Assembly (NCBI GenBank): GCA_003952965.2
Contig: CM025849.1
Coordinates: 32,199,381 to 32,263,380 of the forward strand
Source: Morella rubra
Taxonomy: Eukaryota > Streptophyta > Magnoliopsida > Fagales > Myricaceae
Length of the DNA: 64,000 bases
Reading direction: 5' to 3'
Part shown: positions 10,558 through 21,985 of the stretch, one piece after another
Position numbering within the stretch: position 1 is the stretch's first letter
Layout of the letters: each line of letters begins with the position of its first letter
The notes under the pieces: model-generated
The model's database searches: none
Seen by the model: only the letters and a program-made list of their open reading frames with translations
Told to the model about the DNA's origin: nothing
Translations under genes and position numbers: made by a program

Positions 10558-12515
10558 TGTGAAAACCGTGTGGCATGTCTCGTGAAAAACAAATAAGGGG
10601 CCTTTCTTTCATTTGTGGTGTTTCTAGAAGGGAATTAGAAAGTGCTTGCTGACCTGGTCTCTTGAGGTTAACGTGTGGCTTCCTTAAGGGTATTCTTGCC
10701 TTTTTCCGTGTATCTAGAAGAAAGAGAAGGGCTGGAGTTGTTGAGGGGCTGAACGCGTGAAATAAAAGAACGAAAAAAACAGAATGGGTTGATATACACG
10801 CAGATCTGGCTTCGTCTTTCTCCCTCAAAAGAAAATTGCTCCTGAGATTGAGTTGCTCCAAGAGATATCTACTTCTTGATGTCTACTTGTTGATTTTCGT
10901 GAATGATGAAGATGGAGAGAGTATAGATTGATCAGGCTTCTACTGAAGATTCAGAGGTTCTTATTGTTGCTGAAGGTTTCAGCCATGGCATTGATTGCAC
11001 TGTTCGGTTTCCCCTACTTCCTGGGTTTGATTAAAGTGTTTGATAGGCTAGGTTATCAATAGATCACTTGTAATCTGGATTAATATTGTTCTTTAGTTTC
11101 TCTTCGTAACCAGTGTGTCTTAATTTGTTTTGTTACTAACCAAAGTTGTAGTTCTTGAGCCTTGTTTCACTTCAATTGATTGCATTTCAATTGGTGAATC
11201 TGAAATTACGAGTTGAAGGAGTGTTCAAGAGACTCCGTTTGGACTTTCTGATCAACTTTTCGTAGATCAATTCTAACTAGTTCGACGGGGCCCCCTTTAT
11301 CTAGAAGTTTCTGCCTCAGAGACCGTTGGGATGTGTTCTAATTGCTCTTAAGATTGCCTCCAACCTCTTCTAAAAAAAACGCCTTTCTTTCATTCTAGAA
11401 GGGAATTAGAAAGTGCTTGTTGACCTGGTCTCTTGAGGTTAACGTGGACCTTAAGGGTATTCTTGCCTTTTTTGTGTATCTTGGAGTCTGTTGAGGGGCT
11501 GAACGCGTGAAATAAAAGAACGACATACACGCAGATCTGACTTTTTCCACGCACTTCGCTGCTCCGAATTGCTTCAAGATTGAGTTGCTCCAAGATTTCG
11601 TTCGATTGCTTGATCTACGTCTTGATGTCTAGTTGTTGATTTTCGTGAACTTTGATGAAGATGGAGTATCTTACAAGAGTATAGATTCGATCACCGTGTT
11701 CCCCATATTGCTTCTACGAATTTGAAGATTCAGAGGTTCTGAGTATTGTTGGCTGAAGGTTTCAGCCATGGCCATTAATTGCACAAGGTTTGTGTGGGAA
11801 GATTAAGAGTCGTTCAAGATTGAGGTTTCCGTTTGGACTTAGAGGTTCTACGTCCATTTGAGATTCGATTTACTGTAAATCGGGTTTGATTCAAAGTGTT
11901 TGATAGGCTAGGTTAGTCGCTTCAATAGATCACTTGTAATCAATTGGAAAGTAGTGGATTCGAACGGCTTACGAGCCCGGAGAGTTTTTCTCCTTAAGGA
12001 CGTTCCTTTGGGAGTTTCTCTTCGTAACCATTCTTGTTACATGTCTATTATTTCTTAATTTGTTTTGTTTATTCACTTACTAACCAAGTTTGTTCTTTGA
12101 GTTGTGAGACTATATTCTTGAGCCTTGACAACCTTCATTCACAGATCTGTTGGTAAGTTATGAATTGAGACTCTGGTTATTGGTAAGATTGTTCAATTGA
12201 TTGTTTTCAATTGTTTTTGTGAATCTAGAAATTACTGTTTCTGCAAGTTGAAGTTTCTTCAGAGTTACTTGCAGTTTCTTCTAGCTACCCTGTTTTACAG
12301 ATTGTGTTTTCTGTTTTGTGTTGATTTTATCTTATTGTTTTGCTGGTCATTTTAGTATCTTGACAAATTGTGAAATAGTGTTATTGATTTGTTTGTTTAG
12401 AGAATAGGTTTTAAGTTTTAAAAAAATAGTTAATTGATAATTTTTTAAAAGATACCTATTCACCTCCCCTCTAGGTATATTCCACATAAGTTGGGTCTAA
12501 ATTAGGGTTTTCACA
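10558..12515 (+). repeat. 3' LTR of the Sirevirus
   Basis: It begins TGTGAAAACC right after the polypurine tract and ends GGTTTTCACA. It has no coding capacity. Its middle contains an imperfect tandem duplication (about 10599-11380 and 11381 onward), so the true LTR may be nearer 1.2 kb than the 1958 bp seen here. Confidence 0.88.
10599..12300 (+). repeat. Imperfect tandem duplication inside the LTR, junction near 11380
   Basis: Copy a starts GCCTTTCTTTCATT at about 10600 and copy b starts the same way at about 11382. Shared blocks include GAACGCGTGAAATAAAAG, TACACGCAGATCTG and GTTTCAGCCATGGC in the same order. Copy a is full at its start and loses many short pieces toward its end. Copy b is lossy at its start and full at its end. 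See findings for the assembly-artefact reading. Confidence 0.7.
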
Positions 12516-13289
12516 CTTAATTAAAGAAATCGCATAAAAAATCCAGCATTCACTTTAGAGAAGAGTTTTGATAGGAATTACTAGCAAAGTAGTAGAAATC
12601 TCAGCCCTATTTTCTTCCCTTTTCTCTCTTTTCTATGAAACCACAAAATTGAATTTCAAACCCTAGAAATTGCAAACAAAGGGGGAACAAATTAAAACAT
12701 GTTAAACAATTTAGTATGTCCCAATACTTTCAATAGAACAAATTAAAATCAACAAACCTATTGATTTATAACCTCATACCGAAATGAATCTAAGCCTTGA
12801 GAGAGAGATATGGTAGAGGAGATGAGAAGAAATTTACGCGTGAAGGAGGGGAGAAGAGGAAGAAGTTGTGGTCTGCGAAGGAGGCGCGGCAGCCGGCAGG
12901 CATGGTGGTTGGCGAAGGGTTGTGCCGCCTGTGTATAGAAGAGGGAAAGTAGGGAGAGAGAGAGAGAGGCATGGCCACGGGTGGCGGGGTGGGGAATGTC
13001 AAAGAACTTTTGGGGGGGAGGGGCCTATGTCGAAGAAATTTTGGGGGGGTAAGGGTGGGGGGTCTCATTTAGAGAAACTATGTCGTTTTGTGGTAAAATA
13101 ATAAAAAAATAAAAAATTTTAAAAAAATAAATCTTGGTTTCCCAATATCAGTGTCAGGTAAATCGGGACCCGGGATTATCCCTGGATTTTTGCTGAAATG
13201 CCCAACCGGCACCAGAACTGGTGAAGCTGGATACCGGAAAATTTCGGTGGCATTGAACAACCCTATTTGGTTAGGATTTTTGTTATTTT
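12516..13289. other. No gene seen between the Sirevirus and the tandem array
   Basis: This is AT-rich sequence with a G-rich stretch near 12850-13070. The opposite strand of that stretch gives a proline- and serine-rich reading frame with no recognisable domain, which I read as composition rather than a gene. Confidence 0.5.
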
Positions 13290-14521
13290 CTTCTCTATAC
13301 ATCGAAATTAGGATTTATATACTGTGTCTATCTCTTTCCGAACTAGAACAATAAATTCAAACAACAAATTGAAGATGATCCTATCGCTAGATTGTGCTTA
13401 TTATGAAATAGTTGTTAGGTGTACAAAAATAATAGTTGGGTGTAAAATATTAACATCCAGGTGTAATGTATTTTTTACAAAACTTAAGTTACATCTAATT
13501 TGACAAAAGGATGTAAATTGTAAATTATTTTAACATTGATAATTGGACTAAATAGGTAGTGTATAGTGTAATGTGTCAAATCTCTTGAAATTGATAGCTA
13601 AAAACTAAAAAGTGTATTTACCGCAACAAAAATGCTGCTGGAATTGGTAAAATTTTATTGTTTTTATTAAAATCAATATCATTTTTTTATTCCAATAAAC
13701 TCGAGTGCTACATTAAATGCCTGTTTGTTTTTGTCTGTCGTTGAATTGCACTGCGTAGTGCGCAATTCTGAATTGTAGAAAATCACTGTTGATATTTTTG
13801 TCCAAAGGCATTGAAAACTTTAATTTTTACATCCAAAAAATGCGTTTAAAGAGTCTGATCTTTCATATATATATAATTTCTTTCCAAATTAACATAGAGT
13901 GCAAAATGTGAGAACCTCAATATATAAATACAGCAGGCGATTCTTGAAAAATATCCTTTGAGTCAAACTTTTAAAAGGAAATTTTGGCCATTCCTTCCAA
14001 CTGGCGTCTAATATAAATACAGCAGGCGATTAATTGTTTCCAACAATCGGTTTTGCAACAACCTCTTTTTTAAATATAAAGTAAATTCCAAACTTAATTA
14101 TTACAGGAAGATTGTTTAATTACAAGGAACTCTTCTTGTAAGCTTGTAACATGAGCCAGAGACATTATCCAAAAGTCGGGGTGAAAGGTTGTCAACTATA
14201 ATTGGCCAAAAGTTATTATTCTTTAAATTATAATCTATTGGAGAAAATCTCTGAAGGATCTATTTCCTAAAAGCTTACATCACATATGAAGCTGATCTTG
14301 TGACTGATGCAATTGGAGAATTTGAAGGGATCGAACAGAAGTTGTCAATTATTAATGTTGCTATTTATATATATATATATAAAACACCCTTTCAGCTTCA
14401 CTTTTATATTTTAAGCAAAAAAAGAAGAAGAAGAAGACATAATTAATTATCTTCACATCCTTTCTTTATTTTGACATTATTTTTCTTTCTTTTCTATGTC
14501 GCATATAAATACTAATAGATT

Positions 14522-14790
14522 GATTAAATACACTTTGCATGTCAATCTATTATTTTTGTCACATTACATCCACCAATTGTTGATTTCAGATGTTTTGCAC
14601 CCTCAGTTAATTTTTTTTAAATCATAATTAAGGAGAGCCAATAAATCAATTTCCATCAAAATTAACAGAAAATTTTAATGTACTCTGCAAAATGTCTAAA
14701 ATTAATAGATATGGGTACAATATGATAAAAATGTAGTTGGAGATGCAAAGTGTCAAGACAATTATAATTTGAGGGTGTAAAGTATATTTA
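14522..14790. mobile_element. MITE-like repeat, unit 1 first copy
   Basis: A segment of about 270 bp starts GATTAAATACACTTTGCA and ends GTGTAAAGTATATTTA, giving imperfect terminal inverted repeats around a non-coding AT-rich core. Close relatives lie at 16619-16891, 29824-30092 and 33842-34122, and a longer sister type is at 18421-18796. Confidence 0.5.
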
Positions 14791-15304
14791 CAGTATACTA
14801 ATATTCTTATGGCTTCAATTCCCTCTTGGTAATTCATAAAGATTATCTATGAAGGAATATATATATAGTTTCTTGAAAAGAATTTAAAATTTGTTAAATT
14901 ATTTAACTATAGCTAGAATATTCTATATCATCACATTCCCAAAAGCTATAGCCATAGTTCTTAGGCAACTCTTGCTGAATAGGGAGAGTTTAGTAATATT
15001 TACTTAAGAGGATATTTACGAATAAAAAATTATACCAATTACAATTAGGCCCATCTTGTTTTGTAGTATTTTACTTTTTGAAGAGTACTTTCCATACTTT
15101 CGACTATTTGGAGAGCCTCGTAAAACACAATCAACCGAAACTCAATTCAATCAATCGTAAAAGATAGTTTAACTTTCCTAAAAGTGGTTTCCTTTTTGAA
15201 ATTAGTGAATCTTCTTTCTTGACCTATCTCTTCCAATATTAGAGGTGGCAAAAACCAATCGAGTTGACCTCATAACTCGAAACCGACCCGATTCAACCTA
15301 AACT

Positions 15305-16115
15305 GGTTGGGTTACATCATGGTCGGGGTCAGGTTTTGAAATATGAACACGAGAAAAATCAAGTTCATATTCGAATCTTTAAACCAAAACCAAATCATTT
15401 AAAAGAACACGACCTCCTCGGTTTTAGCTTTTTTTGGGGTCGGGATTGAGTTTTGAAACTTGAACCCAAGAAAAATCAGGTTCGTGTTCGCGTCTTTAAC
15501 TCGAAACCAAATCATTCAAAAGAACCCAACCCTAACAGTTTTAGCTTTTTTCAGGTTCGGGGTCGGGTTTTGAAACATGAACCGAGAAAAATCATGTTCG
15601 TGTTCGGGTCTCTAACCCGAAACTAAAGCATTCAAAAGAACCCAACCCTGACAATTTTAGATTTTTTCGAGGTCAGTTAGGTTTTGAAACATGAACCTGA
15701 GAAAATCAGGCTCGTGTTCGCGTCTCTAACCCGAAAGCAAATCATTCAAAAGAACATGACCCCGATGGTTTTAGCTTATTTGGGGGTTAGGGTCGGGTTT
15801 TGAAACATATACTCAAGAAAAATCATATTTGTGTCCGCGCCTTTAACTCAAAACCTAAGCATTTAAAGGAACTCGACCCTGACGGTTTTAGTTTTTTTCG
15901 GGGTCGAAGTCGGGCTTTGAAGCACGAACCCGAAAAAAATGAAGTTAGTGTTCATGTTTCTAACTCGAAATTCAAGCATTCAAAGGACCCTGACGCTAAC
16001 GGTTTTAGCTTTTTTCAGAGTTGAGGTCAGGTTTTGAAACACGAACCTAAAAAGAATAAGGTTAGTGTTCGGGTTTCTAACCTAAAACCAAAACATTCGA
16101 AGGAACCCGACCCCT
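15305..16115. repeat. Minisatellite, ~116-bp unit, about seven copies (unit 1)
   Basis: The marker GTTTTAGCTTTTTT recurs near 15421, 15539, 15655, 15769, 15886 and 16002, a period of 114-117 bp. Each unit carries GGGTCGGGTTTTGAAACATG, a GAGAAAAATCAGGTTCGTGT-like stretch and a TCTAACCCGAAACCAAA-like stretch. Copies differ by scattered substitutions. No coding role is apparent. Confidence 0.8.
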
Positions 16116-16618
16116 TTCTTATTTTCTCGAAAACTTATTTTATTTTATTTCAAATTGATTTAAAATTAAGTTTATTAATCATATAAAATTATAAAAAATA
16201 TAACATAAGTTAAAAAAATTAAAAAATACTTTTAGAAAATATATTTGATGTAACAACCAAACATAGAAATTAGAATACTTTACTAAAACATTATGCATTG
16301 AAAATTGCTTTAGAAAAAAAGAAGTGCTTTATAACGAAACAAACAGACCCTTAAATAGCTTATTTTATGATCTTGCGATTCATGCAATTGGAGAATTTGA
16401 AGGGATCGAACAGAAGTTACCAATTATTAATGTTGCTTTAATAATATATATGACACCCTTTCAACTTCACTTTTAAATTTTAATTACTCCTTTTCCCGAT
16501 GCTTCAACTAGTTTTTAATCAAAAGAAAAAAAAACAGACATAATTAATTATCTTCACATTCTTTCTTTATTTTGACATTATTTTTCTTTCTTTTCTATGT
16601 TGCATATAAATACTAATA

Positions 16619-16891
16619 GGATTAAATACACTTTACATTTCAATATATTATTTTTATCACATTACACCTAATAAATATTGATTACCAATGTTTTGCACCT
16701 TCAGTTAATTTTTTTCAAAATCGTAATTAAGGAGGGCCGATAAATCAATTTCCATCAAAATTAATAGAAAATTTCGATGTAGGTTGCAAAATGTCGAAAA
16801 TTAATAGATAGTGGGTACAAAATGATAAAAATAATAGTTGGAAGTGCAAAGTGTCAAGACAATTATAGTTTGAAGGTGTAAAGTATATTTA
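16619..16891. mobile_element. MITE-like repeat, unit 1 second copy
   Basis: Same family as 14522-14790, lying in the second upstream block of unit 1. It starts GGATTAAATACACTTTACA and ends GTGTAAAGTATATTTA. Confidence 0.5.
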
Positions 16892-16925
16892 TAGTATACT
16901 AATATTCTTATGGCTTCAATTGCCT

Positions 16926-17303
16926 CTGTTGCGAAGAAACTTTGCTTGTCATTGTGAAAGGCTCTCTTGCGAAGAAAAATTGCTGGTTGTTGTGAAAGGC
17001 TACGTTGCAAAGAGACTCTACTTGTCGTTGTGAAAAGCTCTGTTTCGAAGAAAAATCGTTGTTCATTATGAAAGGCTATTGTCCACGGGTCAATCGCAAC
17101 GAGTCTTTTCTCTGTAGATGTTAGTCGTCGAGTAAGATCTGTTGTGAAGACAAGATTTTATCGTTGTGAAAGGCTATTGTTTACCAATCAAACGTAGTGT
17201 GGTCTTCGACAACTTGGAGTTGTTGGAAAAGGGCTTTACCAACCAATTTACCTATTTTTGCCGATGATAGTTGACACTGTTACAACCAATATTTCTTGTA
17301 GTG
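16926..17303 (-). mobile_element. CACTA transposon terminal fragment in the copy 1 upstream region
   Basis: The right edge read on the minus strand is CACTACAAGAAATATTGG, the classic plant CACTA terminus. Inside are several subterminal repeats of the form GTTGTGAAAGGCT with CGAAGAAAA. No matching left terminus is present, so only one end survives. The target stretch GGTGTAAAGTATATTT...GCCTCT occurs on both sides (about 16870-16928 and 17306-17365), a ~60-bp flanking duplication rather than the usual 3 bp. Confidence 0.6.
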
Positions 17304-17607
17304 TGAGGGTGTAAAGTATATTTGTAGTATACTAATATATATTCTTATGGCTTCAAATGCCTCTGGGTAATTCATAAGATTATCTTTAAAGGAATATATA
17401 TAGTTTCTCGAAAAAAATTAAAATTATTAAATTATTTAACTATAGCTAGAATATTCTATATCATCACATTCCCAAAAGCTATAGCCATAGTTCTTAGGCA
17501 ACTCTTGCTGAATAGGGAGAGTTTTCGTACTATTTAATTAAGAATAAAAAATCATACAGAATACAATTAAATAGCTTAATTTATTATAACTGCGTAAATT
17601 ATCCCAG

Positions 17608-17615
17608 TATTTAAA
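17608..17615 (+). promoter_or_regulatory. TATA-like box of peptide copy 1
   Basis: TATTTAAA lies 43 bp before the ATG in a block conserved in all three units (AACTGCGTAAATTATCCCAG just upstream). The short distance implies a very short leader, so this is tentative. Confidence 0.3.
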
Positions 17616-17658
17616 CTCCCAAAATCAGGCACTTTCTAGGAGAAAATTGAACCCACAT

Positions 17659-18124
17659 ATGGCTGGAATAAGTATGAGAAAATTAATTACGGGGTTGGTG
17701 ATGATCATGATATTTTATCAGGATCAGTTGCAAGCTGCTGCAAATAACTTTCGCTCTGATCCCCATCTTCACTTCCTATTCACCGCGATCGTATCTCCGG
17801 CCAACAGCTCGATTCTAAATTAGAGGCTGAACCTGGCAGGGGACCTCATTCACTGTATCACTGCCTTGAGAGCCATCTGAAAAGATGTACAGCATCGCAT
17901 AGACCGGAAAGCCTCTTGCTCAAGAGTTGCCTTGTGCGTCACTTCTTTCTGTGCTTGTATAGTCATGGATCTCCTGTCGAAGAAGCTGACGCCGACACTT
18001 ATCACAAAGCTAAACAGTGTATAAAAAAATGCTTCTCGCCGGGAGTCGTAGCTCTGAAATCAGATTATTAGAGGAGGGAATCTGTTTACGGGATTGTTTT
18101 GAAGAGACCATCCTGAAGGGTTGA
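17659..18124 (+). pseudogene. Eight-cysteine secreted peptide, copy 1 (frame-broken)
   Basis: I do not recognise this family. Residues 1-26 form a signal peptide (MAGISMRKLI, then a hydrophobic LVMIMIFY core, with likely cleavage after LQA). The mature part has four cysteine pairs when read in the frame shared by the copies: two C-x7-C pairs (CLESHLKRC; CLVRHFFLC) and two C-x3-C pairs (CIKKC; CLRDC). This copy has a net 1-bp loss near 17764, soon after FRSDP, and another near 18064 before the last pair. As assembled it gives only a short truncated product. It is a paralogue of 30435-30895 and 35682-36148. The product is probably exported; its role is unknown. A CACTA fragment lies in its upstream region. 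Confidence 0.7.
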
Positions 18125-18420
18125 GATGTTGTCTGTCTGTGGGGTTTGATCATGAGCTCCGATCGAGGTACGTATGAGAAAAGGCTTTTATTTGGAAACT
18201 TCGTATTTCTTTTACTCTCCATTCGATCGTAGACAGAAATGTCCAGGCTTGTGCATTAATATCAATTTTGGGCATTAAAAATCTGGTAAATACCCGAGGA
18301 TAAAATTTTTGTGTTTTCAGTTTTTAAAAGATTTAAGAATTATTATTAAACGAAATAACATAAAATCAAAGTAATTAGTTCTTGAGTTTTGGTAGGAACT
18401 TGCAAATAAAAAAAAAATTA

Positions 18421-18796
18421 GGATAAATACATTTTGCACTATCCAACAATAGGGTCTTGAGTTCACTTTGCAATCCATATTATTGTTTTTTTGATAATAT
18501 TGTACCTACTAACTATTAGTACTAAACACTTTGCATCCTCCGTGAAAATTTTCAATTAGTTTTGATGGAAATTAATTTTTGGTGTTGAAATTATGATACC
18601 CTCATAAAATGGTATTTGTCAAAAAAAAAATTATGGTGACAAATTGTCATTTTGCATAAAAAAATAATAATTTTCAATTCAAATTGAGGGTGAAAAGTGT
18701 TTGAAATTAATGGTCGGTGCAATGTGATAAAAATAAAAGATTGAATTGCAAATTATCAAGACCCATAAAATTGGAGGTTGAAAATTATATTTATCC
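18421..18796. mobile_element. MITE-like repeat downstream of copy 1
   Basis: It starts GGATAAATACATTTTGCAC and ends AAATTATATTTATCC, giving ~20-bp imperfect terminal inverted repeats. The ~375-bp core is AT-rich and non-coding. It is also present at the matching place in units 2 (31187-31578) and 3 (36442-36798), so it predates the triplication. Confidence 0.55.
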
Positions 18797-19330
18797 CAAA
18801 TATTTTAGTTCCGGTCCCTTTGGAAGGTTAAGGGATGGAGCATGCACAAAGGTTTTGTCTGGCACGAGTTTAAAAATAAAGATAGGAAAAACGAGAACCA
18901 GAAAGGAGTGGGGAACTGTTTTTAAAAATTAATGTGCTGAAATCTAACAATTGTTACGTACCCAATTAAGAACTATAAATTACATTTGAAAATCTGAAAA
19001 TTAGTACCATTTCCCTCATGTTTTGCTCCCTTAATTCCAAGAGATTGTTTTCTTTTGTATGTATTTTCAGAATAGCAATGGAGAGTTTATAATACCGACG
19101 CTCTCATTTCGAGTCTATTCAAATTTCTCTAGATGGAGAAAAAATGACCAATGTTTGACCACTAAATTTGGTCCGCCTATTAACTGTAACGACTAGAAAA
19201 GGATTTTAAGTGACTTCTGTTCTGATCATTATAATCACTTTTTGTTGTAGTGTTTTTCCCTTTATCGCATCAATATCACTCTCTCCCCATGCACCTCGTA
19301 AATTTTGTGTTGGGAGGTTTTAGGTTCAAT

Positions 19331-19429
19331 ATGACGGCATGTGGGACCATGGACTTGGCCTGGATCAGCACTCCGATCCTACTTTTATTTCTCCTGATCA
19401 ACAACCTTTTTTTATTATGTCTGTATTGA
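19331..19429 (+). CDS. Small hydrophobic ORF downstream of copy 1 (32 aa), unrecognised
   Basis: The ORF starts MTACGTMDLAW and continues with a hydrophobic segment (TPILLLFLLINNLFLLCLY). Matching ORFs lie at 32006 and 37278. A splice-acceptor-like TTTTAG precedes the start and an AATAAA signal follows near 19499, so it could be a last exon instead of a free gene. Difference from unit 2 in the middle is in frame (3 bp). Conservation is expected from recent duplication, so coding status is weak. Confidence 0.25.
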   Translation: MTACGTMDLAWISTPILLLFLLINNLFLLCLY

Positions 19430-19769
19430 TCCTAGTCGATGTTATGTTGATTTTCTTTGATATTTGTAAATAATTTGGATACTGAGACCCCAGATTTAAT
19501 AAATTTATTATTTACGTTGGTTTTGTTAATGGATGTTTCTATTGAACACATTGAGAAATTGGCAGATAGGAGTGGATTTGGTTAGGGTTGTTTGTTCTTT
19601 TTCTTCTCTATAATTTCTTACACCAAGATCAAGATTTATATGCTGCGTCTATCTCTCTCCGATTTAGAACAACCAATTCGAAAAACAAATTGAAAATGAT
19701 CATATCGCTCTATTGTGCTTACATGAAATAATTGTTAGGTGTACAAAAATAATTGCTGGGTGTAAAATA

Positions 19770-21020
19770 TGTGAGTCCAAGGATTAAGGCAACCCAAGAG
19801 GGGGGTGAATTGGGTTTCCAAACTTTTTTCTCATTTAACCCCCAAAGTCGTGTTTGCAAAGTAAAGACTAATTTAGCACAAGTATATAGATGCGATAAGA
19901 GAATAAGTGTTAAATGTAAAGAGTAGGGATAGAGAAGCAAACACGTGATTTTTAGGTGGTTTGGCAAACCTGCCTACATCCACCCCCAAGCTCCTTTACG
20001 AGCCTTGAGGTTTTCCCACTATCTTCCAAAGTGTACAAACTAGCTTTCGGGTGCTAGAGAACCTTACAATGCTTTCCCGGGCTCAACACTCAAACCCAAG
20101 TGATTTTTGGGCTCATCACTCACAACCCAACCAAGCTTGAGATATACCCTTTCTAAGCTTCTTCTTTAGTGAACAACCTTCACTAAAGGAATCACCTCTT
20201 ATGGATAGGAAGATTAAAGAATAAACTCTCTCAAAGAGTAGATATGAAAATGGAAAGCTCTATCTCTTTGATTCACACAATGACAAGGATAAGAAAGTGT
20301 AATTTGTGTGAATGATATGAGAAATATGGAATAAGAAGGTTTAAGATATTTCTTAAGCTATGTAAAAAGAAATGTGGTCGATCTCTATATTTTTGAGATA
20401 ATAGGAAGGTCTTTATATAGGCCACATGAGAAAACTAGCCGTTAGGAATTTTACCGTTGCACCGGTCGACCGCTTCAGGGTTACCGTTACCCAACGGTCA
20501 CAATGTCAGAACTTTCAATGGATCTATTTCAAAACATAGACCGGTCGACCGCTACACCAAGCGGTCAATTAGAAGTCGACCGCTTCACCAGTCGGTCGAC
20601 CTCCTCAACTTAAGCACATGATCTGGTTAATTTAAAACCACGATTTTGACCATTTTGAAACACCCAATTTTAAGGACTAACTTCCCATAAGTATATAAAA
20701 GGTTTGAGAGTTGATTGGGTGTTTTGAAACTATTTAAAAAACTTTTGATCTTTCAAATAAGAGGTAAAACAGTTTATGCACGTTTTGAAAGATATGCAAG
20801 TGTACGATTCAAATCCTTGTCAAAAGTAAAACTAAGAGTTACAAGGTTTATACCCTAAGGTCTTGAATCTTCACTTTTGAGCTCCTTGCATCTTCTTGAT
20901 CTTCAATCTTCTTGTCTTTGGCTCTTTGATAAAAGTTTCTTTGTCTTTGAAGATGTCCATTTTGTAAACTTAATTCGTTTATTGAAATCATCAAAATATC
21001 GATTGTGAACAAAAGCAACA
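19770..21020 (-). repeat. 3' LTR of the gag-only element
   Basis: On the minus strand it runs TGTTGCTTTTGTTCACAATC to CTTGGACTCACA, 1251 bp. It includes a cluster of GGTCGACC-type palindromes near 20460-20610 (plus strand ACCGGTCGACCGCTTC). Confidence 0.88.
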
Positions 21021-21036
21021 ATCTCCCCCTTTTTGA
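21021..21036 (-). promoter_or_regulatory. Polypurine tract of the gag-only element
   Basis: On the minus strand the sequence reads AAAAAGGGGGAGAT directly before the LTR TGTTGC start, as expected for plus-strand priming. Confidence 0.75.
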
Positions 21037-21985
21037 TGGTGACAATAAATTGATAGTTTTAGGATGACTCCCCCTATCTTTTGCAATTGGACAATCATTT
21101 GAAACTTGAGACAAAACATTAGTAGCCAATATTCATAATCCAATTCAAAAAGAGAATCTATAGTTATTAAAACTATCAATACTTTTCTCCCCCTTTGTCA
21201 CATCAAAAAGACAAAGGATATAAACTTAGATGGATATATCGCCAAAAATTTGATAAAAATTATATGTGCATGCATTATCCATCAATAGCTTTCCCAAACA
21301 TACATTCTTCCAATATCCATCACATGATCAAAGGGAATATAGGCATATCGACATTAAGAAATCTCCCCTTTGTCAAACAAAAAATGAATGCACTCAAAAA
21401 CATTTCCAATCTCACTAATATGTTCTATTCATAAATGCCACATTTGCACACATAAGAGAACAAATTCTCTAAAACTTAATTTGTCCTCCAACCAAGTTTC
21501 TCCCCCTTTGTCATTCAAAATTGTTTAAAGAACACCCTGCATCCCTAAAAGTGATTGTTTTTTTAGAGCATGCATCTATCAATTTTCCAACACATTTCAA
21601 ATAGATATAGGAAAGGCTCAGCTTTGATTAAGAAAAAGGATATGAAAGTCTCTTGAATGATATGAGTAAATGCAAAAGAACAACATTTTTAAATGACAAT
21701 CTCATTGAAAGGTATAGAGGATGACTAATGGGGACATGTTCTATTTTGAAATGCAGTTGAGAAAATGTAAAAGATGAAAGTACTGCATTAAGAAGTTTAA
21801 CACAAAAGAAATCATCATCAACTAACAATTATAGAAGCCAAATTCTGACAATTAAGGATTTGAGAAGTTACCAAAGGTTTTCCCCTTAGCATTTGTCCTC
21901 AAATGTCCGAGCTTTCTATGATTAGGCATAGTTTCATCAACCAACTCTTTAATTGTTCTCCCACTTCTTCTTTAGGAATCAAGAA

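Larger units (their letters stand above)
1..12515 (+). mobile_element. Ty1/copia retrotransposon, Sirevirus lineage, 5' end outside window
   Basis: Parts run in the order gag, protease, integrase, reverse transcriptase, RNase H, envelope-like third ORF, polypurine tracts and 3' LTR, which is the copia order with the extra ORF typical of Sireviruses. The 5' LTR and primer-binding site lie before the window. The LTR ends are TGTGAAAACC and GGTTTTCACA, a perfect 10-bp inverted pair. The element is a broken fossil with several breaks in its reading frames and a nested LTR insertion (817-3954). The flanking duplication cannot be tested because the left end is missing. Classification as Sirevirus rests on the third ORF, the coiled-coil gag with two zinc knuckles, and the repeated polypurine tracts. 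Confidence 0.92.
13290..19610 (+). repeat. Tandem unit 1 of the eight-cysteine peptide array
   Basis: The unit starts in the block following TTCTCTATA at about 13290 (ending GTTAGGTGTACAAAAATAAT) and runs until that block recurs at about 19610. It holds copy 1 of the peptide gene, a duplicated upstream block (about 14290-15045 and 16360-17580), the minisatellite at 15305-16115, a CACTA fragment and MITEs. It shares its long order with unit 3. Confidence 0.75.

Noticed and set aside
12790-13068. Proline-rich 92-codon frame on the minus strand
   Set aside because: Low complexity, produced by a purine-rich plus strand; no domain or splice support.
15305-16115. CRISPR-like array in the regular ~116-bp repeats
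   Set aside because: The repeats are contiguous, diverged and in a plant nuclear genome, with no unique spacers; it is a minisatellite.
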